A stretch of DNA of 60,000 nt. Source: Tubiluchus corallicola. Lineage: Eukaryota > Priapulida > Priapulimorpha > Priapulimorphida > Tubiluchidae. The position numbers and the translations under genes were made by a program. Below the pieces are notes generated by a model. It was given only the letters and a program-made list of their open reading frames with translations, had not been told where the DNA came from and made no database searches. Of the stretch, positions 22,399-35,100 are shown piece after piece. Location of the stretch: the NCBI GenBank assembly GCA_030141605.1, contig JAQGDQ010000030.1, positions 126,001 to 186,000 on the forward strand, read 5' to 3'. The number at the start of each line of letters is the position of its first letter. Position 1 is the stretch's first letter.

Positions 22399-22516
22399 TA
22401 TACAATAATGTGCCTTTTGAGTTTGCTGTCTAGCTTAGAAAAATAATTTTTTAATTGTTGAGTAAATGATAGTTTTAAGAAAATATTTTGAAAGTAAACT
22501 AGTTTCTAAAATTGTA
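22399..22516 (+). repeat. 118-base direct repeat, copy B
   Basis: Partner of 21774-21893, 625 bases downstream. The high identity indicates a recent duplication, or the two ends of a very small retroelement; the repeats do not start TG or end CA, so the second reading is weak. Confidence 0.85.
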
Positions 22517-22904
22517 CTTTCCAAAAATTTTTACTGCACTTTTTTTCAAGTTTTGTAATTATTTTGTTTTTGTCGGTTTACGACAACAAAGTTTATTTAA
22601 TGAAATGTGATTTTTATGCTTTCCATGCTGACAATAAACCTATACCAGTACAAGGGTACGCTCACGTCGAGTTATGGCAGTAATCCGTCGAAGCCAGTAG
22701 GTTAAACTAGTTGCTAAACTTACGAAGTGGAAGTACAATGTTAACTTTGAGCTATTTTGTAGTGATCGGTAAAATAAAATGCAAACAATCTGTGTTATTA
22801 CTAATATCCAGAAAATTTTAATGGAATCCGAAAGAAATTTTACACAACTGTGAACGTTTTCATTGTGCACTGTTAATACTAAAATTTTTCAAGTTTCTAG
22901 CATG

Positions 22905-22970
22905 ACCCGGTCAGGAGTTGAACTGGCGACCTACCGGGTGGGAAGCGAACACACTATCGTAAAGCTAGTT
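22905..22970 (-). mobile_element. tRNA-like SINE head or tRNA pseudogene
   Basis: On the minus strand, TTCGCTTCCCACCCGG is followed by AGGTCGCCAGTTCAACTCC, the anticodon-arm and T-arm arrangement of a tRNA with a B-box-like GTTCAACTCC; CTGACCGGGTCA then resembles a 3' acceptor half. The anticodon would be CCC. The 5' acceptor arm and the anticodon stem do not pair properly, so it is not a functional tRNA. A tRNA-derived SINE is the likeliest explanation. Confidence 0.5.
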
Positions 22971-25900
22971 AATTTACACGTGTATGCCTATCAGTGAGTG
23001 TACTTAGAGGAACTCAAAAATTTACTACTTACGTTGATTTTACTTCGCGCCATATTGTTAAAATGTTAAAAAATAATGCAAAGTTTTTTAATAAACATCA
23101 TCGAACGTTTGTAAAAAGACATTTTCCATTGTATTCTATCTGTACTTGCACAGCTTTTTTGAATAATTTCTAGCCTACTATCCGTAAATTGTATTTACCA
23201 GTGTGCTCAACAAATAATAAGCATTTACGGTTTTCTATTTGCTGTAGTTTGTTATGTTTTATGCAATATTATAGGCGTGCTGTACTGTTTGTAAGTTTGC
23301 ATAAAGTTTTAGCAAAACTAGGGAACCTTATTCAAATAGTATAAATGTTCACACTGATTTTCTGCATTCTTCGCATTTTGGGTCATTTTGGGCTAACGAA
23401 AGTTGTTTGTACCTCTTCCCTTATATCTTCAGGGAAAGAAATTAAAAAGGAGAAAGCAGATCAAGTAAAACGGTTAAAACCATGCGAAAATGTTTCAGTC
23501 ACACAGCGTAGAATGTTGCAAAAATATCCGAAGACGGGTAGAACTATAATTGTGAATTGTTCGAAAACATGTAAATATCTCGTAAATGTCTGAATTCTAA
23601 AGACACATAGAACAAGATAAAAATCATTAAAGATGTGTCAGATATGGGAATAGGGTGTAAGAATTAACGTGAAGACGTGAAACGTGAAAAACCGTATAAA
23701 GAGGTCTTTAATCGGACTTTCAACATATTGAGTGAAGCCATATTGACAGCTTTTTTGGTAAATGTCAGTTATTTTTGTTTTGCAATTTTTTTTTAAATTT
23801 CAGGTAGAGGTCAGGTAAAGATTCAAATTATGTAACAGTTGCGTTATTGTTGTTCAAATAGCTGCCAATTGACTTCTTTGCTGGTGTTGCTTTTAGTTTT
23901 CTCGAAATTTCAGCGCAAATGTGTTATCATCATCAATCCATTTAGATTAAAATAACATTTAGAAAGACTTCCTCGAGTAGAGTGACTTGTGGCTGGCACT
24001 AAATCTTTGACTTGAACATGAAAGAACTTGACGATCTTTTAAATCATTTACAGAGTAAAAGAGTAAATCGTGTAGGATCTCTTAGTCAGCTGCATATTTT
24101 CAAATAGTTCACAACATTTCAGAAAGAAAAAGTTATGTGCTTTCAACTTTGACTTGCAATTTGCTGTTGTAGTTAATTAAATATGTTTTTATAACTCACT
24201 ATTTGTGTCTTTGTAGATTAATAACGTTTCACGTTGAATCAGATGTCTTGAATTCGAGTCTAAGCTGTTTTTTGCAATCTCTTATTTTTCGCGATGCCTA
24301 TAAGAACCCTAAAAAATTTCGATTGTAATTTCGCGCTATTCTCTGTGTACCCAAATTTAGGGTTCCTCATCAACAGTGGGTCACAGAAACACACCAGTGC
24401 CCCCCCCCCCAAGTAAACTTACAGTTTACGTACTTATATTTTTGACGCCGTGCGCGTTTGAAGTTATTTCTAGTCCGCTAAACTAACTGTAATCGGAACC
24501 GTTTCGTCTAATCACAATAAACATAATATACAAGTTGGAAGATTCCTTCTGGGCTTATTAATGTTCTTGATTTCGTTTTTAAGATATGGCAAGGATTTAC
24601 TAAAGCTTGAATTTTTACTATTTTTTGCGAAAACTGGCCAGCAAATTCATTTTTTCAACTTAAATCTGAAAAGATGTAAAATCAGTTGGTGGTTAAACGT
24701 ACAATTCCTCGAATAGTGAAACTCTTGCTGTTGTCAATACTAGCACTAACTTGCGCTGAAACCTAAACAAATATGTGAACTTTGACATAGAGAAGCAGAG
24801 GTGCAAGTACTAGGAACTTACGCGTTATGAAATCTTGCTAGCCTGCTCAAGAAGATTGTGAAAGATGAGTCACTAAACCGTAGAAAAATTGATGAATTAA
24901 TTTATAATTGATAAAAATTAAAAGAAAAATAATTTACACCATGTCTGAACTATGCAGTTTACTGTGTCCGCATTCACGGATTCATTCTATATTCGTTCGT
25001 TAGTTTTTCTAGTTTCCATTTTCTAGTTTTTTATGTTCTCTACAAAAATTACGCGAAGTCGTTTTTCCTTTTCACTAATATTGGAGTTAATCTTGTTAAT
25101 AATGAAAAACGCATTGAACTTCACAATGAAATCTGTTATATTAAGCTAGTGTTATATTGAAATCCAGAATGTTCAAATTCCTAGATGCATTGTTTTATAG
25201 TTGTTGCGTTTAGTTTATTTCTAAGCGCTTAAAGACATCTAAACGATATTCATCAGGTAGAATTCAAGGTCAGCTACTGCCCACAGCTTACAGTGCTTGC
25301 TAACTGGGTAAATAACGCATTTAGTGCTAAGAAAAGCTGGTAAACGTACGCTACACGCCCTCCGCCTTGCTTGGGGGCAAAATAGGTTTTAGTTTTGTTT
25401 GACCCTGTCACTGTATCTGCTTAATGCTTGCATTCCAGCGTTCGTGACTACGGAGAAAATTAGCTTCCTGTTTTGTTTGGCCGTCTTCCTCTTGTGAGCA
25501 GTTCTCACAGTTTTTGACTCTCAGCAAAATCGCATTTTAATTGATTTTTGTTCGCTTACTCGTTTTTGTTTATTTAGTTGCTTGGCGTGGTTTAACAGTT
25601 GTTCACAAATCCCCAAATCCACACATCATAGGAACGTCTTTTTGTGAACTTACTGAACTAACGGGAATTACTACACAGGTTTAGAAAGCTTCGTCTTTGA
25701 ATATGTATAGTGCTTTGAAAAGGCTACGTCTGTAGGTTTGCCATACTGGTCTAGTTATCCACTGTTGCCGGCGATGTTTCGCTTTCAGTCCTGTCCTTAA
25801 CTAAAGAAATGGCTCCGTATTACAGCTCATGGTTTATAGGGCTTGGCACACTCAGCAAGAATTTATTCTTCGTTAATACTCCTGATTTTTCGTTTAAAAT

Positions 25901-26747
25901 CATTGACATGTTTAAATAATAAGCGTATTTAATTAACTAGTGATGGAGGGAGTGTGGCACTGCAGTATATATTAGCTGAAGGTGTGGATTATAAAGTGTA
26001 AGACAAATGTTTTACAAATTAAGAAAACAAACATTTACTGCAGATTTGTTTATTGATTGCCGCATTTTTCATTTTTATCAACTTTTTTGAGGTACGAAAA
26101 TGACTGCCCGGTTGCCTGTGCGTCAGTTTTATGTTCTTGCAATGTTCTGTCAAAGCCAGAAGTCTTTCAGGGCGAATATTTTTTGCCGTTTCGCTATTAT
26201 GCTGCGTTCAAATTTGCTTTCAGTTACCTACGTCGACAGCCTATCTGCAAATTACCATTTTCAAAAAAATCCGAGGTGTCTGCACCTGCAAACATTAAGA
26301 TTTTTAACTTGTAATTCATGGGAAAATCAAAAGAAAGGTTAGTACTTTTAAGTATTATTAAAATAAGTTAATATCCCATAATAATGAAAATTTTAAAAAT
26401 TAGGTCTTTTAGCTACACACTATAAGTAGTAGTTATCACATATATTGTTGATTGTGGCTGGTGGATGACTGAAATGTTGCTTCCTTTAGTAAAAAAATTC
26501 TTTTTTATTGTGAGATATTAAATTTTATTGTTAAAAAAGAGTTTGTTGTTTTCGGAAATATGTTATCGCTAATAACAAGTTCGGCTCAAGCTATAGGTCG
26601 AGGGACTCATTAAATTCGAGAGTGTGGATAAAAAATCTGGCTCTGCGAATTTGTTGTAGTATGAATTCGTTCACACGTTTCGGTTTATGTTTACGTTTTT
26701 TGGGTTTTTTTTAAACGACATCAGAAATGGCACCATATTGAATTCAC

Positions 26748-26975
26748 GATGGCAACTCGAAAGTTAGACTCTGTCAATGCAGAATTCATTCTGGATGTTC
26801 CTATAAAGTTTCGTGACGCTCCATTGCGATCTTTGGAGCCGTACTCTTTTTTGAAAGCTATATTATCGCTGCTGTCTTGCATTCGAAATGGATGATCGAA
26901 AAATTTGACTCCGTCAGTCGATGCAGAATTCGTTCTGGTATATTCCTATTAAGTTTCATGACAATCCATTGTGAA
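26748..26975 (+). repeat. two diverged direct copies of an 85-base unit
   Basis: Units at about 26748-26830 and 26889-26975 share GACTC-GTCA, TGCAGAATTC-TTCTGG, TTCCTAT-AAGTTTC-TGAC and TCCATTG-GA. This is probably part of a dispersed repeat family. Confidence 0.6.
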
Positions 26976-27155
26976 TTCAATGAGCCTTGAGCTTTTTTTT
27001 CAAAAAGTCATCTCCCAAGATCAACAGAAACGACATCCTAACAACTACAGTGTTTGGGTCGACTCCCTCGACCAAAAATAATAGCTATATGTGTAGTATC
27101 ACTTTGTGCTTTGGGCAGATTTTGATTTTGGCATAGTTTAAATTAATTTTTTGTT

Positions 27156-27183
27156 AAATGCCTACCAAAAGATAGTTCCTATG

Positions 27184-27231
<48 letters not shown>

Positions 27232-27251
27232 CTATCTTTTGGTAAGCATTT
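27156..27251. mobile_element. short foldback element with a (TA)n core
   Basis: AAATGCCTACCAAAAGATAG (27156-27175) is inverted at 27232-27251 with one mismatch in 20. Between the arms lies a (TA)n run of about 44 bases. The whole 96-base unit would form a near-perfect hairpin and resembles a snapback MITE with an expanded TA tract. Confidence 0.65.
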
Positions 27252-27479
27252 CAGCCGATAAGTTTGGCTATGTGAGTTTTACGCGCTCTTAAATAATTTA
27301 CGAGGATGTCGTAAAATCGTTTGAACTTCGCAAATGAACTTCATACATTATTTTATTATCACCACTGACTTCTGGCGCCTTCGACAGTTTTATTGTGTTA
27401 ACTATGGTAATGTCAGCTTAACTTTAATCATTTTTTCACAAGCTGTTTTTATTAGTCAAATTAGGCTCACTATTTTTGA

Positions 27480-27660
27480 AATGACTAAAAAACAATGCAT
27501 GTAACAGGAAGAGCTAGTGGCGCGAACGCAAAATTACGTTTCTGTGGTAATAATTCTGTTACGTAAGTCATTCTTGAAAAAGTATGTTCGTTTTCAGTAT
27601 TCTATAGATTAGATTGTTTCGAGCTATAGTTTAAGAAGGGGTCCTGTTTTCCTTTCAATT
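27480..27660 (+). repeat. dispersed repeat family, partial copy 3
   Basis: Aligns by eye with 4500-4690. AATTACG, TAATTCT-TTA-GTAAGT-ATTCTT and GGGTCCTGTTTTCCTTT occur in the same order. Confidence 0.45.
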
Positions 27661-29016
27661 AGAGATTTTATACAGCGTTACTGCTAACTCAAGCCCTGCG
27701 TGCAATAAAACAGCATGCAAGTGATATAAAATTTCAAGACGAATTTTTAAGCTTTATTTATCAAGAGTGTTTTCTTGTTGTTTACCGATCAGAAAAGTAG
27801 TTCTAGTGTTGTTTTTCCGACAACGTAAATGCAAATGAGGTGAACACAACAATGTAACAACCCAGCAATGTAACGCAAGTGATTTTTATCAGAGGAATTC
27901 CATCTCTACACAAGAAAGTTCTAGTGAATCAATGAATCATCGCTGCCTGCGTCTGACTGATTAGTAAGTTAGTAGGGCCAATTTATTATATCGTTATTTT
28001 GTGAATAGGGCTTCTTCGTAAAAACGAATCCAGCAAACAAAATTTCAGCTCTTACAAGGCCTGGAAAGACGTCGTTAACAATAAAACAGATGTCAAAAGA
28101 TCAGCGTCATTAAAATGAAACCGTTAAACGAGGTTTCGTTAAGTGTTTGTTACTAATGAACAATGAATTGAGATTTAAAAGGATACTTTTCAGTAAGCAA
28201 TATTGGGCTTAGACCTCTTCATAAATTAATATAAGTTTTTTTTAACTAATTTTAATGCACGCATTCTGCAGCTAAAGTTATATTATGAATCTATGACCTT
28301 TTAGTACTAGACGTATTTAGACTTGTTAAAATTATTGTTTGAATGCCTTTGAATTCACATACACTTGTAATTCTAAATAAAACTTTGTAAGTAAATTTCC
28401 TGACCAGTGGAAGCACTGGATTAGGCGCTTGGGAACTCAGGCTAACCGCGGCGGAGTGATATGCTGGAATAAACCATTTACCTTGAGGTGAGCCCTTGTT
28501 TTTAGCACTAACTGATACCAGCGGCTGCGTACTTCCAGGCAGCTGGTAACTTAACTAAAATAATTGAACGACAGGAAAATTGACAAAGCTGTTTCTGATT
28601 AGGCACATTAAACCACAAAGGCCATTTAAACCTTTAATGTTTGTAACACGTGAAGGTATGTCGGCAAAAATGTCTTTTCGTTGACGTCATACGTATCGTT
28701 TTGTGTGATAAATTTGCCTTCAATGTTCATGATAAATTGGTTGAATTGGTTGTAATTTTAGAAAATGACGTTTATTTGCCCAGTTCTTGTTTCACTTCTG
28801 TTTTGCTATTGTACCCGAATTGTGGGCACATATATGTTCGTGTTGTTAGGAGTTGAGAATACCTATTTTTGCAACAGTCCTGTAAAAAATATTCAGTTGA
28901 AATTGAGTGAATTAAGATTCCTTTTTGTACGGTTTAATACACTTTGAATACATTTCTCTAACTAGATCCAATATTATACTGCACAAGAGAAAATTTGCTG
29001 TATTTTCATTTTCAGG

Positions 29017-29565
29017 TAAGTGATTTTTGTTGGACGCTTTTCTACTGCCGCATTGCAAGAGTTGCATTCATTTACTAATCCTGTATTAAAAATTCAAAAT
29101 GCGTCCCAAAGAACATTTGCGCCAAAGACATCATACCAGTACAATGCTGGACAAATATCTGCTCATAATAGACGCATTTGCTTTACACCTAATCGTTCTT
29201 TTCTGATTAAAAAGCAAACCTGTTGAAGCATTGAATAGTTATTGTACCAGCATTCAGTTTTTCGTAAAGAAATAGCTGGCGGCAATGCGTGCTCTAACAT
29301 AAAGGCCAGGGTTAACTCTTTACCAGGTCTATTATCAAACATAATCAGCTGCCTAGTGCCTAACGTTTTACAAGATGGATGGACTTTTAATAATGCCAAT
29401 ACATCGCCTCTTTTCTATAATTCTCCTCATGAACCGCGTGTTCAATACATGCGTAGACATTTTTCGCCTTTAATGGGCAGTTACATGGATTTTATAGAGA
29501 ACTGGCATAGTCTGCGATATAATTTAGTCAAGTTCAAGGTAATGAAAATTTTTAAAATTTGGTGA
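29017..29565 (+). pseudogene. unidentified open stretch broken by two stops
   Basis: One frame is open for about 180 codons except for TGA and TAG four codons apart, near 29224-29238. It ends at a GTAATG donor-like site. The composition looks more protein-like than the surroundings (for example FSTAALQELHSFTNPVLKI and NNANTSPLFYNSPHEP), but I recognise no family. An AG-GTAAGT at the left edge puts a stop in frame, so it cannot be an ordinary exon of the PDZ gene. It may be a decayed transposon or retrocopy fragment, or chance. Confidence 0.25.
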
Positions 29566-30077
29566 TTAAAGTTTTATTAACCTAGCAAGGGTTTTAAAAA
29601 CTTGCGTGCTGTCTCTTTTACACGCATGCCTAACTAAACTTTAGTAAAATAATGCAGTTTGCATTAAGTTGCATTTTAGTTTGCATTAAGTTCTTCTTTT
29701 TTTGAAACTCTCAATGTTGGAATTATATCGATCTGTCGAAACTAGTTGCAGACAAAATTTCGCGTATATACAGAGCATTTCAGGTAATATCAGGAAATGA
29801 TAGACCCGCTATACTTGAAAGTTATCATAAATAGATAAAACCGTGTTTTTTATTATTGTAATCATTTTAAAATTTCTTTTTAATTCTTTCCACTACTTAT
29901 TGTTAGAACTCAAAAATCAACGAAATTTTGAAGAAGTGGAAGAGTCATGACGCCATTTCCCTTGAGAAACCAATATGAATCTTAACCCTTTTTCTATTCT
30001 TTTCGGCTGCTGTACACTTTGCAGCAGTCATTTACTAACATATTTTAAACAATAAATGAAATGATTTCTTATTAAAT

Positions 30078-30238
<161 letters not shown>

Positions 30239-33100
30239 TCACGTTTATATCATCAGTACATGACAAGTACCATAAAACTGTAAATAAAACTAAATTAAAA
30301 TCACTGTGTAAAAAATATAACTACAAGACAAATAAAGAACAGAATCTTAGTAAGCTAAAATATTTAAAAAATGGGTTAAATATAAACACAATGTTTATTT
30401 ATAGCAAACTAATAATTTTCTTGTCAACACAAAAAAATTAAAGTTATGGTGCTGATGTAGAAGTATGTCATCATGTAAATATTCATGTTCATATTCATAT
30501 TCAGTAATAAAGCTCCTTCCTTTGTTTTATCTTTCTGTTGCAAATTATAATATGACATGCTAATACTAAACGCCCACATTAGCTGCTGTGCGACCGTGAA
30601 TCAAAAGGTTTTTGAACCAAGGAAAATGTTTTTTACCCACCCTGTATGAATTATAGCGCCTTCTATATTATGAGCAGCTGGTTTTAATCTCAATACGTGT
30701 TGCATGTAATGTCAGGGATGTGCCTTGGACTAAATTTAGGCGTTTATGACTTTGTATATCTCTAGCAAATATGTGCCAGTGAGAGTTTTAAATTTTACTG
30801 ATCTTTGACAACTATTAGTTATTGACAAGTACCAACAGCACACGGGCTTCATTAAGATACCTCTCGCTAACTTTTGGCTTCATTTACACAGCGCTCCCTT
30901 TTATTTAGCACAAACTACTTAGGGCTCTTGCTATTTTCTGTCTGAATTCATCATACTCTTATAAAAGATTACTAAATGAGTGTATGCGTGCGTGCGTGTG
31001 TGCATGCATGTATGTATGCATATGGATGTTTCTCTCTATTTATTCACGCCTCGGCTATTCATTTCAATTCAGCTCAATTTTATTTTCTCAATAATAGTTA
31101 AAAATTTGACATGATTATTTGCCAATTTCATTGAAACTGAGAAGGAGCAGCGAAAGCACTTGATCAGCTGTCCCTTATTAAAAATACAAGTTTACTTACA
31201 GGTCTAGGAAATTTTTTAGGTGATTATTATATAAAAACAATTACAGTATTAAAAATGAATTTGGTATTAGAGTATATACTGAGTAACAGAAATAGTATTG
31301 TGTACGTTTAATCACTTATTCTATTCAGCTTTTTAAAGAGTGGAAAAATAGTAAACGACAATTACTTGCAAACTGAGTACAAGCTTACATTTTGATGACA
31401 CGACTGACTACTTGGCCGCTATTCTTGGAAGAGTCCAAACATTATAATAACGAGCGGGTGACCGTTTAAAATGAACAAATTAAAACGTTTTCGTTCTGTA
31501 CGTCAAGCAATATTTAAAAATGTCAAATCCCTCTAACAGATGGCATGCCTCGCCTGACTGGCTTGCACCCAAGTGATTTTTGTGTAATTCGAATTGGGCC
31601 CCGCGTGGAGCAGTCACGCATCTAGTTTTTGTACATGTGCAACCCACAAGAAACTCTTGGCATAATGATATATAAAATTACCTGTAATGTTTTGTTTTAA
31701 CATTTTTCTCAAATGGAACAGTTTGAACAAAACAAGTGTAGCATTTATGGGGATAGTGTATCTGTGCCATAATGTATTTGCGCCTTTAGGGACTTTAGAC
31801 TTCATGACATGATGTCACTTTCCGAATTATAGCATACAAAACCAAAATGAAAATGAAAACTCTAACAGTATCTTAATATTCGTAACTACATCATGCTGCC
31901 ACCTCTTACCAGAATTCGTGCGTTATTGAGAAAGAGTGCAACTTTAAAAATTTGCCTGAAGATAAAAATGAAACTGATGCGTGTTCATTAACTGCTAATA
32001 ACGGCTTCTCCCTCGGTGATTTTGTACAGGAGTCACGAGAATTTTTTGTTTTATGGCCTGTGCAGCAGGCTGTAAAAGCGTTACTGTACCAGCAAACACA
32101 TGCGGGTTCCTGAGGCAGACCCTTACACGGCTGTCAGAGTCATGCAACCTAGGAATGCGTGTTGTCCAAGTGAATTAGTAGAAGCCTTTCGGCAAAAAGT
32201 TTTCATCTCTTCAAATGAGAACCACATGTATGAAGCCCGAGTCTCAATGTAAAGGTACTAGTGCCGTGTGGATGGTTCATTGCTTTTGGTTTGGTTAGTC
32301 GGCTGGTGTACTAATCACGGTGTATGTGACGTTGTGTGCGTATCATCAAGTGATTCTTACAAGTGCTTTGTAGCTTGTACATTGTAATTACTTTCATTCG
32401 TGTAGTGCTTAGTTGGGGGACACAGTTTGTGAATGACAGATAGGTTTTGCTAAGCAACAGTGCAGTGTATCTGGACCGTGGATAATGCAAATAATAGGGC
32501 CAACAAACAATAAGTTTTGATTCAAACGTAGTTATTAATAATATTCTAATGAATGTATTTAGTTGCATTAACAAACTAAGTCCGCCTTGGCAGTGAATTT
32601 ACCCAAGCCAATGAAATAGTATACAACATTGTGTAGAGTAAGATTTTAGATTATGAACTTGAATTTCTTAGGTTTATTGACCATACATGTATGTCCAGTA
32701 GTTTGCTTGCTTTGACATCGACTGACCAAACGCACAGATAGTATTTCTGGTACCTGCTGCGCAGAAATGTAGTGTCTGCGCCGAATTCGACATAATTTCA
32801 CAACAGTGGTTAGTATATGAAGACGGTCTACTGCCATTCAACAATTCTAGTGTTTAAGAAGTCTAAAAGTTTTAATTAATTTTCTTGTTTCTTAACAATT
32901 ACATTAGTTAGCTAAATGTTTAAAAGTATTGTAGTGTCTACTAATTCAGTTTCGTAGATGATGCATGAAACTGGGGAAAAATAGTGGGTATTAAAGTATT
33001 TAAGTGTTATGCAGGTCGATATGAATGTACCTATGAAGATAACCTAGGTTAAATATTGGTGTATCAACTAGTACATTTAATAAAACTTTCTTCCATCCAG

Positions 33101-33280
33101 CTGTGTATTATCATCAATCATAATTACGATGACCATCAGGATGCAGTAGCATCAAAGCGTCGCTAGTGTGCGAGTTGTGCTGCCCCACATCTGCTGATGT
33201 TTGTACGCAGCTACTTGGAGAGCCAGTATGAGGTACCTCTCTCCAGAGCATCTTCACGGCGATCCTCCGTTGCTTCTTCG
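33101..33280 (+). CDS. possible alternative start exon of the PDZ gene
   Basis: The stretch lies between a good acceptor (TTCTTCCATCCAG, ending 33100) and a GTAAGA donor (33281). An in-frame TAG at 33164 precedes an ATG at 33197, which opens MFVRSYLESQYEVPLSRASS then RRSSVASS, 28 codons ending in phase 0. Exon 2 of the gene also starts in phase 0, so a join would be in frame. Such an isoform would lose the PWGFRL half of the PDZ domain and gain a Ser/Arg-rich head with a basophilic kinase-like RRSS. No transcript evidence is available; a chance open stretch is possible. Confidence 0.35.
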
Positions 33281-34466
33281 GTAAGATACCATCTGAATCC
33301 ATTCTTGATTAGAAGTGGATTTTCTTACATATTTAATTCATTGGCTTTAGACGATTACAGCTATGTAGCAGTCACACGCCTAAATACAGTAACATGTGCA
33401 TCAATCGGTTGGCCAATTATATTTTTTCTTCCTATGTATTTTCTTTGGTTTACGATATATGAAATTGTTACTTTGGCAAAAAGTTATTTCTCTTTATGCT
33501 TTCTTCTCGCTGTCTGTTAGATGTGTCACACAAACTGTCATTTTAGCGCTGACATGTATGTACTCGGCATTCGGCAGTGTACCCGCGAGATATAAAAAAT
33601 AATAAAAAAAATCACAGCAGACTTAGAGAAGCCACGGGCGCAAATTAGGTAATAGACTCGCGTTTACCGCGTTTTACAGAAATGGGGCTTTTTAAACCTG
33701 TCTTCTTGATATCTGGGTCGGTCTGCTTTGTAAAGGTAGTTCATCATCAATTAAAAACTTCTATGACTGGGCCGTACTGACTGATTCAATCCTATCTGCT
33801 TGGTAATCTCGACCAATCTCGATGCATCATCTCGACAGCTATATTAAACTAAACATTGTTCCTCTAAAATGCTTGTACCACGTCAGTTTTCAGAAAGGAA
33901 ATAGAGCCGGCGTATTTTCAATGAGCATTGCGCGTTAAGCTTAGCAATGTTGTGTGTGTCTGCAGTTTCACCATCCTGGTGTATTAGATGATTGGGTATC
34001 TATAAGCTTGAGAATGACCATTAAGTACCCTTTCCTGAATACAAGTTATTAGTCGGTTTATTAGGCGTTACATTAGTGATATGGGTTGGGCTATAGCCGC
34101 TGATGCAACGATCCATTTTATTTATATAACTGTAGCTCCACACGTTCAGTAGCTTGTCTTGCGCCTTATTTATAATGGCATTAGTGGGTAAACATTATAA
34201 TAAATTAATGTGTACAAATGCAGGCAGAATGGTAAATATTTACACCATGGCGATTAGAAAGAGGATGTTAAACAATCTAAATTAAAGCTGACAAGTTTTG
34301 CCTAAACAGAACATTCCTGTTCTGAACGCCTTGCCTTATTTATTTGAAAAGTTGTGAACAGTGCAAAACTTAGATTTTAGTTTCTATTTAGACAATAGAT
34401 ATTTCTATTTAGATATATTTACTGTAAAATAGCACATTCACGGATATGGAGGTAATGACTGTAGTG

Positions 34467-34763
34467 CAGTGGTTCCCAAAGTAGGGGTAAATTACCCCCC
34501 GGGGGTAATATGGTTTTTTTTTTGGGGGGGGTAACGGGCACCCCTCTGAAAATTTTTAAAACTTCGCTCGGAATGCATTTTTCTTCTTGAAAACGACAAC
34601 ACCTGTAAATTTATTTATGTCACGAGCAAACATAATTTTGCTTGCTTGTGGCATATACGTGTGTTTACTTTTTGAGTTGGAGAAGTAGTACTAGGTGGGG
34701 GGTAATGGACACGACCGGGTTTCCCGATTTGGGTAACGGTCCGAGAAAGTTTGGAAACCACTG
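34467..34763. mobile_element. hAT-type MITE, 297 bases
   Basis: The left end CAGTGGTTCCCAAAGT and the reverse complement of the right end, CAGTGGTTTCCAAACT, are typical hAT terminal repeats. The element is flanked by a perfect 8-base duplication, CTGTAGTG, at 34459-34466 and 34764-34771. The interior is non-coding and contains G- and C-runs that partly pair with each other. Confidence 0.93.
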
Positions 34764-34920
34764 CTGTAGTGGATGGCCGAGATGCAGAGAGTGACCATGA
34801 TGTTCACCTTACAAATGTGGTCGCATGAATATTGGCTTTAGAACTGGTTTAATCTCACGTCATTATAGCCATTATTTGTCACTCTTGAAATAGGTTATTT
34901 CTATTAAATTTTCGAATCCA

Positions 34921-35100
34921 TATAAAGTCACAGGTAAAAAATCACAAGAAAAAAGCCACAGAAAAAAATAGCCCTAACTCTAACTTAATCATAACCCTAA
35001 CACTAACCCTAGCCAAAATTATTTGTGACCTTTTTCCTGTAACTTTTTCCTTCGCGAAAATTGTGACTCTTCCGTGACTTTTTTCCTGTGGCTTTCTAAC
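34921..35100. repeat. imperfect foldback with telomere-like core
   Basis: Motifs of the kind GTCAC-GGAAAAA occur in one orientation at 34926-34965 and inverted at 35025-35095, around a central AACCCTAACACTAACCCTAG stretch. The core resembles degenerate TTAGGG telomere repeats. This is probably a MITE-like repeat rather than a true telomere fusion. Confidence 0.45.

Noticed and set aside
22905-22970. Functional tRNA gene for glycine (CCC)
   Set aside because: The acceptor arm and anticodon stem do not pair, so it is a SINE-like or pseudo-tRNA sequence.
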